DNA of 64,000 nt, taken from Albula goreensis (lineage: Eukaryota; Chordata; Actinopteri; Albuliformes; Albulidae). Made by a program: the position numbers and the translations under genes. A model generated the notes under the pieces. The model worked only from the letters and a program-made list of their open reading frames with translations. It was not told the DNA's origin and did not search any database. Location of the stretch: positions 44,438,534 through 44,502,533 of the forward strand of contig CM040741.1 of assembly GCA_022829145.1 (NCBI GenBank). The letters run 5' to 3'. Below, in pieces: positions 55,016 through 64,000 of this stretch (its first letter is position 1; each line of letters opens with the position of its first letter).

Positions 55016-58000
55016 CTAGTGAGGGAGAAAACAAAACATTTTGACAACTGCATGTAGACAGTCTCCTAGTTCTGCATTAACTACAGGACAGTTAAAGAGT
55101 GATGTACACACACTTTTCCACTACAAAGATGACATAATTTCAAAATGACAAAGATGACAAAATTTCAGCTGATGTGAAATTTCCCAGACCTGCAAGAAAA
55201 AAAAAAAAAAATAAAACTACATGCACCATTAAACATCCCTCTCTGTTATAAGGGAATCTAGGTCCCATTAGTTCTATGTGACTGGAGTTATCATCACTAT
55301 TCAATGGACTGAAACATTGCATAATATTTCTGAAGTCTTCCAACCCAACCCAGGAGAAAATAATGATCAATGAGGCGAAGGACTTACCAGCACTGGGCAT
55401 CCCCAATCTGTCCTTCACATGCTGCTGCCTGTGAGGTATATGGACACTGAGGTAGCGGAGGGTTTCACTGGGGTGGAGCAGCTTCAAAGGAGGTCCAACA
55501 GAATGGTAAGCAGACTCACCACCACCTGTCAACAGGAATGTTCTTTAACACTTCATAAGTACACACATGGATGAGCACATGAAAAAATGTGGAATTTTGA
55601 ATTGAGGAAGGATTAAAGAGTGTTGGCTTTGTAACAAGTGCAAGATCAAGGGCAGAGATCACTGCTGCTCAGCTGATAGTTTCAAAAGCTTTGGTGCAAG
55701 TTCTTTGTATCATCATTCAGGGAAGATCAAGCCAATTCGAGATGATACAGAGGAATACACATGAATTCGAGCATTTACACCTGCTTCCCCTTATGTCACT
55801 AAGCATGGACCTTGTGGTACATGCTTAGCGATGAGAAAGGTAGAAAGGTAACTGAGAAACCGAAGCATGAGACTGGAGAACTATAACAATGTTTCTCAGA
55901 TATTTTAGAAGAACTGGATGGTATAAGGATACTGGATGGTATCTAACAAAAATAGCCAAACGGTAAGGGTAGGGATAGTAACTTTCAGTCAGCTGTGACA
56001 TGACTTGGCCTGGAAACCAGACAGCATCCCTGTGAGTTTTTGTTTCCAACAAACATTGACAAGATTTGTCTTGAGTGCCACAGGTTGCTTGGGTTGGTCA
56101 CTGGAACTTACCAGAATACTGCAGAAGCATTAGCTCACTGGACCGCTGGGAGCCAAGCAGCACTTTGTTGTTTCTAGCCTTTGGCGAGCCAGCCACACCT
56201 TGGGCAAACAAAGGTGGATCCTCCATCATGTGTTCCCACTTTACCATGGGCAGGCAGGGAAAACGCTCATCCATGATGAAAGCCGAATACTGTCAGAGGG
56301 AAAGATGATTCATTTAAATTCCCTTATCATTACCTCCCTATAGTCAAAGGTGTGAGAGGAAAAACCGGAGGCAGGCCTCATACCTGTGTGGTGACAAGGT
56401 GGTGATAACTGTTGACATCACTGAGGTACTTGGATAAGATCACCCTCTCTCCACTTTTGCAGTTTGCTGTTTCACCAATGCGAAACAGAGTGTAGCTGCA
56501 CTTATTTGAGGACTGAAAAAGGAAAGATAATTGGAAAAAACTGTAAAAAACAAACTCAACAGTAAAGTCCCAGGTTTCTGAGGCTTTACACTCACAAAAT
56601 GGGAAATTAAAAGACTGCAGTAATCTTCATTTTCAAAAGACACACCATGAACACTTCTGCACTTTGACCAAACCTACTGACAATTAACAAACCCGCCGTG
56701 ACATTTCATTATGCAAGGAAGAAAGCACAAAGGGCTGTGCCGTTGAAAATAAACCAGTAGGTTGGTGTGATGTGGCCTGTGGCAAAACTGTAGGGCAATG
56801 AATCATTCTGACGTGGTGAACAGTATAATGCATGGCCACTAAGTATTTTCAGTAACTGGCCTTCTTGCCATTCCAAATCAAAGCGCCACATTTCCACATT
56901 ACATTTAACATGAATACACCGACCTGAAAATAACAGCAAAATGTAAAATTTTCAATGCAACCTGTATTCTAGATTGATTACAAATACCATGGTGCATTAT
57001 GTTTCCATGTGGTTTGCAGAAGCAGTACAAGTGTGCAACTCCTACTTTGATTATATTGTTATTGTGCCTACTGGATTTGATGTAGTTTAGCAGATACCAT
57101 GATTTAGCATACTTGAGTATGACATGGAATGAATGAGGCACTAACCCTGGTGTCTGTAAGCTCCACCCCTGTCCTGTCAGCATACTGCATCACCTTCGGG
57201 TGGGCAGAGAAGTCACACCATCGCCATGATGACTGGGCATTGAAATACAGGTTTCCCTCTTCTTCACGGAACTTGGACAATCTTAAATATTGTAACAAAC
57301 ACAAATATCTTAAAAGACCATGTAATTTAAACAAATGACCTAATCAAGAGAATACAACTTAACTCAAGCCGTTGCTGCAACATTGTCTATATCATAGATT
57401 ACAATCATACCAAGCACAAATTGCCAAAGGAAATTATGGCAAGTTGGAAATAATGCAGTTTTCCATCACAACTCTCCTTCCTCCATCCTTTTAATATCTC
57501 ACCCTTCTCCTACAGTCCAGAGATAGGCAGCTCCATTCTCACTGGTCACCACTAGCTCTCCTGGGATATGAGGACTGAAGGGACATAGATCAGATATTCT
57601 AAAGTGGACACAGACAATTATTTTGCATTGCAGCCTAAATAAGTTCATGAAGAACACAGCAGCATTGTGACAGACATAGAAAAAAAAATGTGAAACAGTC
57701 ATATTGTACATAAAAAAAATGAAAATGACACTTCAATCAGGATATATTCCAAATTGCTGAAAATTAAGAAGTCCATTTTAAGCTCTGAGAGCAGTGAATG
57801 TGACATACACACAAGTGAGTTTGACATGCTGATAAAGTCATATTCGCTTAACTTTTTATTTTACTGTATACAGAGACAGACCACCATACTACCTGTTATA
57901 CAGCCTAAGCATAGCCTTTAAAAGACTGCAGATGAATTCTAGGCATAAGTACAGGAATACATTTTTGAACATACTCATTTCTTCTTTCTGTGTGCATCAC

Positions 58001-61000
58001 ATTGCCACTCCTAAGATTACACACATTAAACAATAGATTTATCTGGGTATTTGTGCTCCACACATTTGTCTTCAATCTGATGTAGTTGGTCTGTTCTTTT
58101 GTTGTAATTCTACAATTAATGCCATTAGTTTTGCAACAACAACACCAACACTAGCAAGAGGCAAGTCATGACAGAAATATTCATCTTCGTGTTACATTCA
58201 TTTATAATCCAAACTAGTTATTCTATCTTAAAACACGTCAGAAATGTGTTTGTACATATTAGTATTATCATTACAGTATTATCATTATGATGTACTATAT
58301 CCCAGGGTTAAAACTGCTGAAGGTCTTAGCTCAAGGATACAGACCACATGCACGGGACAGCCAGATGCACTTGAATACTGTAGGAGCAGAAGCGGTCAAA
58401 CACACCTGACGTTGATGCAAGTGGCCATCTGCTCCGTCTGGATAACCTCCAGCGGCGCGATTCTTTTGCTGGGATTGGCCAGCCAAACCCCACACTGGTA
58501 GTCTGTACGCACTGCCACATACACTAACAAGAGGAGGAAACCCACAGGTACAATTCTGAGAAACAAATTACTTGACAAAGCAAAAAGGGTAACAGCAGAA
58601 AATTAAATCAAGCCTCTGTTTTTAAGTTCCAACATACACACCAACATAAAATATCTGTGTGTATCAAATGAAGGCCATTGTAAATTTATTGTCATAAGTT
58701 GTTTTCAACCATTCAGCCTGCAACATAGGTAAAAAGACATAAATAAAAAAAATCAACACTCAATGTGAGACTGAACAGTTACCCTACTTCTCAAAATCAA
58801 GGTAATTAATTTTTCCTGGGTTTATGAGCAGTAGGAATCTTATATTTTCACAGAGAGTTAACCATTTACATTATTTTGAATGATGAAGCATTACTCAAAT
58901 AATAACACATGCAAATGTCCCAATGAAATGCTGATAAACAATGCTGTTGCCCTGGAGGGGAATAATATTGTATGCATTCATCTAATTTTTCTAATACATG
59001 AGTCAGACACACTCCCTAGTTTAAAGACTGCCACTATTTTTGCTCATACAAGTCACAACTTGACTTGGTCATCTGACTTCACGAGCAAATCTAAGCAATG
59101 ATCAGCAAATACAAAAAGTAGAGACATTCCTGCTTTAAAAAGACACTTCTGCTTTTTCCTGAAAGGGCTTGGGTGTGGACATCTCGGTGCACTGCATTTT
59201 ACCAGTACAACCTGAGCAACTGATAGCTCTCAGACAATCCCACTCAAGTTCAAAGAAACAAAAACGGAAACACCTGCATTCAAAAACAAAATGCTGCTAA
59301 ACCAAACAGGATGATTTGCTTTCCAGTATGTTTCCAGTAAATTTCACTTTAACCGTCTGGGTGATATTTCTACATTCAACAATAATTACATTTTACAGCA
59401 GCGGTCTATGAAAATGTGCTGGGCATACAACAGGACTTTGCTCAAAAAGCCTTCAAAAAAATGTTCATATTCTCTGCTCATAATCTGTTCACACCCATAA
59501 AAAGCTTATCAAATTAACATTGTATATCAAAGCTTACATGGCTGCTACACCATTTGGATTCCCTATTCCATAGCTTTTAATGGGTGTGATTATGTATATG
59601 TTTGCAAGTGAAAAGTGCAGGCCATGAAATCACTTCCTCATTCTGAAGTTGTTACAAAAGGTCGGTAGAGGTGTTACGTTTTTTTTCTATTTACCTAGCT
59701 AATGCAAACACAGATCTATCCATTGGATTACCAGTCGAATGTATGCTACAAATCTCTTCAGCTTACAAATAACTCTTTAAGATTTCCTGTATTTTGGAAC
59801 TCACAAAATTTTTTTGGTGGATTGTTTTCATAGAACAAGTTGACTTCAAGTTGCAATAGATGATAAAGACAGCCACCAATCAGCTGAAACTGGACAGTGC
59901 AATACAACACTTCCTGTTGTTTCACTCATCATTTACAGCTGAATTGCTAAATCTTGACTTGCCCACTTTTTTCAAAAGCACGTTTGGACTGTTCCAGTGA
60001 TTGTATGGACCCCATTTTCTGGCACTGGAACTGGTCTATGCCAGTGCCAACTGTGGCCAGCAGATGCACACAGTACAATGTGTACTTGGCAGCAGCTTAG
60101 CCCAAGAATGGAAACTGATTTGGCCCCTGCTGATCAATGGGGCACTCAGCCTGTGTAAAGCTCAACAAGATTCTTCCACTGGCTCATGTCTGTGCAAACT
60201 TGTGGATTATGATGCAGAAAAGAAAGTAGGTGAAATCATGCTTGACAGTGTATGCTTGGCTGCTTGGGTTTGGGGGCGGGGGGGGGATGCAGGCTGTTAT
60301 GAAATGACTTTCACCTTGGTAAAAGTTCCATCATTACTACCAAAGTAAATTAAGACAGCCAAATAATAAAAAAAAACAGAATATTTGATTTTCAGTTTAA
60401 TTTTGCAACTGACACTCAACATAGCTAGTCAATTACACATTACTCACCATCTTCCTGTATACTGCCGACACTGATCTGTCGTATTGTCCCACTGAGGTCT
60501 ATGGAGAGAGGCTGCATTTTGCTTTTAAGAAGCTGGAGGCCTTTATCATTTTCCAACGTTAGCACCACCTTCTGGAACTCTGAAGAACTACAATTGAGGA
60601 ATACATACAAGGCGGATAAATTCCATTTGAACATCCCCGTATGAAGTGAAGATAATGACTCGAATGAAATTATACAGGAAATTACCCGCCACACAAGACT
60701 ACATAATACAGCCTTTCCACAGGCACTTTACTATGTCAAGACTCAAAATTAAAGGTCTTGAAAATATTTCAAAAAGACTTTTCTCATTTTCTCAAAAACA
60801 AATACCCATTGTTTTGTATTATAAGAACTGTCCGTAATTTCTCTATAGTTAATTTACTAAAAATTACTGGAAATTACACGACAAAATAATATTGCTAAAT
60901 TTTTGTTCTTATGGCTTTTTAACATATCAGGCCTTGAAACTGAAGACAAGCACATATACAAATGGCAAAAACAAATGGTAAAGTCAGATGAATTTTTAGC

Positions 61001-63754
61001 TAATATTTGTTTAATTAGGCCAAGTCAATAGGAAATGGGGCATAAAAATAACATTCCTTGTATACTCATAGGAGAAGACCTGTGCAACCCTGACCTACAA
61101 CTTCTCTCACTGAAAGGGAGAGCCTACACCTACCCATGACAGAGGATACAGGATGAAGGATGATACAGGAAGAAGGATACGGAGGGAGCTTAAGGAGGCC
61201 TTCCCAGGAAACACCAGACACCCTTCCTGAGAGTTGTCTGATATTTTGACTGGAAAGTAGCCTAAAGCGCCCCCGGTGGCCGCTTCATTGAACTGTGCAC
61301 ATTCCCTCTTTAGCACCAGCTCTTCATGAAAGAGTTCACCCAAGAGGACGGGGGGAATGTCATGAATTACATCATCAAGAAGGTTGCCGTATCGTCTTGA
61401 TCCATATCCAGTATACATTAAGGGGCACCTCAGCACAAAGGACAAAAAGAATTGTTACTTTTACTATTAGAGCTCATTGCTTATGTCTACAAAGTATACC
61501 GAAAAAGAAAATGTAGTTTCAGTAGTAAACAAACACCACTAGTGATAAAACAAATTAACAAAAATTGTCAGTCTGAAATTCTATTTAGATGAATACTTAC
61601 TTTACACGATTAACATTACTTAAAAACGTCTTCATTCCCCATATATTGACTGTGTTCTCCCCTGCAGACCCCTACAAATCATATGAAACATTAAATCAGC
61701 AACTCAGCCAAATACTGACACAGCCCTGCAACATCAGTCATGAGTATATAAAAAAACTGAATTCCAATTCAAATTCACCCACCTCCAGCTTGTCCTCCCC
61801 AAAACTAAAATGTTCTTCTAGAGCACTACTCATTGCACTGAAGGCATCCTGATAGTTCCCCAAGTAAAAGTTCTGCATCTAAAGGAAAAAAAATGGTCTT
61901 GAAAGAATAATGTCATATCTCACCAAAACTTTTAAAAGTTTTAAAAGCACTAATACATTCCATTTCAAGATACTAGTATGCAAACCATTTAAAAAAAACA
62001 CTGGTATGAATGTGAAACATAATTTGGCATCATGTTGACCTTGTTACTGCACACAAAAATGTTATGGATACTTTGTATTCAAGTTACTTGAAAATGCTGT
62101 TTTTGAAATGTATATAGTAGAAAATTAGTAATCCAGAAAGACCAGTCATCTGAATGCGGTATAAACTCTGATTGTGTCTGGTTAATTCCAAACACTAATA
62201 CAACGCCCTTTTGTGTACCATGATTAATGAAAACAATGGTACCTACCTACACAGGCTTTTGTAAAATATGTTCTTAATACATATTCTGTGCACCTGAAGT
62301 GGTCTGCTGAATGCCGCTTCCCATTTTAAAGCACTGCCTCACTCTCTTGTCCAGCAACCATGTACTTTTTCTGTTTAACATCTTTCAGATAATCTGAGAT
62401 ACATACAAGTCCTTTTAGTCATTTCAAGGTATGGTTGGTAGTATTTCGGTTTTTCATAAAAATGTTATCACAGGACAGTCATGTTTAAGGTGAGTGCCTA
62501 TGCTAATTAATGAGAACTCCTACAACTTAATTGTTGTCTGATTGTTGGTAACTCCAAAATGAAAGTGGGCTGCTAAAATTCTACAGTGTGCAATGTCTGC
62601 ACACTGCGCTACCCCACATGGCTGTCAGGTGGATGCATAGCAAAGAAGAAGACAGCAGAGATGGTTCTGGTTCTGTGAAGTTTGATGGCGGATGTACGTC
62701 AGTTGTGAGCTTCCGGCTACCAGACTGAAGAAAATAGTGACCGTAGTATGTTTGAAAACTTGTGTCCTGCACTGGGTAATAGGCACTATGCTGACGTAAG
62801 AGCAGTGCACTTTTGTTCGAATTTGGTAGGCACTGATTAGTATGCGATTGTGGATGCAGGGTCAGAAAGCACATTCCCCCTTGTCTTGCATGCCACAACC
62901 CCTCCCTGGACACAATATGGCAACATCAATTCAAAAATGAGGGGGACAGCCATTCACAGACAATAGGGGGTGAATGATCAGAAACTAGTTCTGTCTGATC
63001 AGCTTTTACAGTTCGAACAGTAACTCTCTGAGGTGTAGAGCAAAGGACTTTTAAGGACTTCAACCTTGAAATGACAAAGTTAAAAGCACTGTTTTAGCAT
63101 GTGATTACACTTAAAATCTCTCAGTTTAACCTGATTTCAGGATGATGTGTCACAAAGTGATCTCATATTTTAACTATGCTGGAGAGGAAAACTTACATGC
63201 TCTGTGAAGTCTGTTGCAGATGGGAGATAACCTGACGTATCCCCACATACTGAAAGTGAAATACAACACATACATTTAAGTAACATTCACCAATAATGAT
63301 AAATAGCCCCTCTATCAGGGGTTTCTCAAAGGGGACTAAAGAGGTGAGAGGACAAACAAGTTAATCTGAGTTATTTAATGTGTCATACCAAAATGTACTC
63401 AAAGGAAACAACTTCCTGCAACTTAGAGGCCAACGCTGACATTGTCATGAGATGCTCCAGAACTCTAGTACAGCCTCGATTAGGCATGCATGGAGTCAAT
63501 TCTGCAAAACACCAAAATTGTGCTTCTGACAATTTACTTAACCCACAAAAGATGACCCAGTATGAATACCTGAAAGGGCAGTGGTAGTTTCAATACAACA
63601 ATAGTGTGATCATAATTAATCATGTAATTGCTTATTTGTTACCGTTGTCTGGGTTCAACAGAGGAGCTGCCAAAGGTACGACTGGCTTCCATGTCTCTCC
63701 TTTTACTTTGTGCTGTGTGTCAAAGTTCCACTCAGCCAACTGCCCAGGTCCTTT
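53683..63754 (-). CDS. TAF1C: TAF1C, RNA polymerase I SL1/TIF-IB subunit (13 exons; N-terminus outside window)
   Basis: TAF1C is part of the TBP-containing SL1 complex that brings RNA polymerase I to rDNA promoters. Exons on the - strand: 63754-63643, 63249-63197, 61878-61783, 61671-61601, 61428-61181, 60579-60448, 58523-58406, 57598-57503, 57281-57146, 56512-56384, 56289-56112, 55525-55388 and 55015-53683; all junction phases agree. Landmarks: ELFHEELVLKRE, ATGGALGYFPV, AVRTDYQCGVW, SPHIPGELVVTSENGAAYLW, SSWRWCDFSAHPKV, DRTGVEL and, at the very end, RKRPRMGF (human RKKPRMGF). The middle forms a WD/beta-propeller-like region. The last exon shows an apparent one-base frameshift at about 54360. 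The initiator ATG is not in the window. Confidence 0.93.
55388..55525 (-). CDS. TAF1C: TAF1C exon
   Basis: Acceptor cattcctgttgacag, donor GTGCTG|gtaagt, phase 1 on both sides. Encodes GGESAYHSVGPPLKLLHPS then HVKDRLGMPSAG, matching human GEGASVPRLAGPP...RLKAPTIG. Confidence 0.88.
56112..56289 (-). CDS. TAF1C: TAF1C exon
   Basis: Acceptor ctttccctctgacag, donor TTCTG|gtaagt. Encodes YSAFIMDERFPCLPMVKWEH ... NNKVLLGSQRSSELMLLQYS (human SLYLVDERLPLVPMLKWNH). Confidence 0.92.
56384..56512 (-). CDS. TAF1C: TAF1C exon
   Basis: Acceptor cctttttcag, donor ACACAG|gtatga, 43 codons, phase 0. Encodes SSNKCSYTLFRIGETANCK and SGERVILSKYLSDVNS (human LLLFRLGAEASCQKGERVLL). Confidence 0.92.
57146..57281 (-). 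CDS. TAF1C: TAF1C exon with the SSWRW motif
   Basis: Acceptor caatatttaag (weak pyrimidine tract), donor ACCAGG|gttagt. Encodes LSKFREEEGNLYF, NAQSSWRWCDFSAHPKVMQ and YADRTGVELTDTR, nearly the human [23 protein letters not shown]. Confidence 0.94.
57503..57598 (-). CDS. TAF1C: TAF1C exon
   Basis: Acceptor tgtccactttag, donor GAAGG|gtgaga, phase 2 on both sides. Encodes ISDLCPFSPHIPGELVVTSE then NGAAYLWTVGEG (human [27 protein letters not shown]). Confidence 0.94.
57599..58405 (-). other. TAF1C intron
   Basis: AT-rich; nothing recognised. Confidence 0.7.
58406..58523 (-). CDS. TAF1C: TAF1C exon
   Basis: Acceptor tcctcttgttag, donor GTCAG|gtgtgt. Encodes VYVAVRTDYQCGVWLANPS then KRIAPLEVIQTEQMATCINV (human LLAVRSDYHCAVWKFGK). 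Confidence 0.94.
58524..60447 (-). other. TAF1C intron (1.9 kb)
   Basis: No exon seen on the - strand. The phase-1 ends of the flanking exons fit each other directly. A 115-codon + strand open frame at 60001-60348 has no family resemblance. Confidence 0.65.
60448..60579 (-). CDS. TAF1C: TAF1C exon
   Basis: The acceptor is taken as gtagttcttcag, which gives phase 1 in agreement with the upstream exon; an AG seven bases earlier would not. Donor GAAGATG|gtgagt. Encodes FQKVVLTLENDKGLQLL and PLSIDLSGTIRQISVGSIQE (human FQEVVLTPGDN...GPVRQVV). Confidence 0.9.
61181..61428 (-). CDS. TAF1C: TAF1C exon
   Basis: Acceptor tttgtgctgag. The donor CCTCC|gtatcc is weak but gives the exact human spacing to FQ(K/E)VVLT. 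Encodes CPLMYTGYGSRRYGNLL, LLGELFHEELVLKRECAQF and ATGGALGYFPVKIS...CLVFPG. Confidence 0.9.
61601..61671 (-). CDS. TAF1C: TAF1C exon
   Basis: Acceptor catatgatttgtag, donor GTAAA|gtaagt, phase 0 in and phase 2 out. Encodes GSAGENTVNIWGMKTFLSNV then NRVK. Confidence 0.85.
61783..61878 (-). CDS. TAF1C: TAF1C exon
   Basis: Acceptor tttcctttag, donor CTGGAG|gtgggt, 32 codons, phase 0. Encodes MQNFYLGNYQDAFSAMSSAL then EEHFSFGEDKLE, aligning with human ISRFLLDHGDVAFAPLGKL. Confidence 0.88.
61879..63196 (-). other. TAF1C intron
   Basis: No exon seen. Open frames near 62581-62913 have no family resemblance. Confidence 0.65.
63197..63249 (-). CDS. TAF1C: TAF1C short exon
   Basis: Acceptor cactttcag, donor GAGCAT|gtaagt, phase 1 in and phase 0 out, 53 nt. 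Encodes CGDTSGYLPSATDFTEH, whose DFTEH matches human DVTEQ directly before the next exon's alignment. Confidence 0.8.
63643..63754 (-). CDS. TAF1C: TAF1C most upstream exon in the window
   Basis: Acceptor gttttaatcctag, donor ACAACG|gtaaca, phase 0 in and phase 1 out. Encodes KGPGQLAEWNFDTQHKVKGE then TWKPVVPLAAPLLNPDN (human LLWEPATPGPLPMLPPLIDPWD). Preceding exon(s) with the start codon lie beyond 64000; 63755-64000 looks intronic. Confidence 0.8.
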
Positions 63755-64000
63755 CTAGGATTAAAACATTTCAGATAAAAAAAAAAAAAACAAAGTTCAG
63801 TTGTCTTAGATTATATGACTTTAATCACCTTTGAGACCACTACCATGTGCGGGCAGTCTTACAGGCGTGGTAGGTAAGCTTAGTTCACTAGATGTGAATA
63901 TCAGTAACAAAACTGAAATGAAAATGCCACCATTCCTCCTTCCCTCCCAGATTTTGACAAAGAAATACACTATACTATATACTGCTGTCCAGGTGCCTGT

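Noticed and set aside
60001..60348. 115-codon + strand open frame in a TAF1C intron
   Set aside because: No family resemblance, no splice or promoter support, and antisense to a spliced gene.

Overview
This is vertebrate nuclear DNA, most likely from a ray-finned (teleost-type) fish. Genes are split by GT-AG introns. The non-coding DNA is AT-rich, with TG/GA microsatellites, long poly-A/T runs and the TAGCTAGC/AACGTTA-type low-complexity DNA common in fish. The encoded proteins are clear but diverged relatives of mammalian ones. The species cannot be named from the window.

Layout. (1) 1-26600, + strand: the 3' part of SHROOM3. Nine downstream coding exons follow the PDZ region, which lies left of the window. 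An extra coding first exon at 4636-4784 would give a PDZ-less isoform. The 3' UTR probably runs to about 29.9 kb. (2) 31628-33934, - strand: SOWAHB, a single-exon ankyrin-repeat gene, tail-to-tail with SHROOM3. (3) 35992-44781, - strand: CCNI (cyclin I), six coding exons plus a 5' non-coding exon. (4) about 46.8-53.2 kb, + strand: CCNG2 (cyclin G2), seven coding exons, head-to-head with CCNI. (5) 53683-63754, - strand: TAF1C, the RNA polymerase I SL1 subunit. Thirteen exons are seen and the N-terminus lies beyond the right edge.

The order SHROOM3(+) SOWAHB(-) CCNI(-) CCNG2(+) matches human 4q21, except that SEPTIN11, which lies between SOWAHB and CCNI in mammals, is absent from the 2 kb interval here. 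TAF1C follows CCNG2, whereas in human it is on another chromosome. SHROOM3 controls apical actomyosin constriction. CCNI and CCNG2 are atypical cyclins that share an intron position and look like an old inverted duplication. TAF1C acts in rRNA transcription. The genes are neighbours, not an operon or pathway.

Points most worth checking: the PDZ-less SHROOM3 first exon, whose phase fits exactly; a 242-bp near-perfect palindrome in a SHROOM3 intron; a one-base frameshift in the last TAF1C exon that is probably a sequence error; a CCAAT-31bp-CCAAT-31bp-CDE/CHR array upstream of CCNG2; and the missing SEPTIN11. No bacterial-type systems, CRISPR arrays, tRNA or rRNA genes were recognised.
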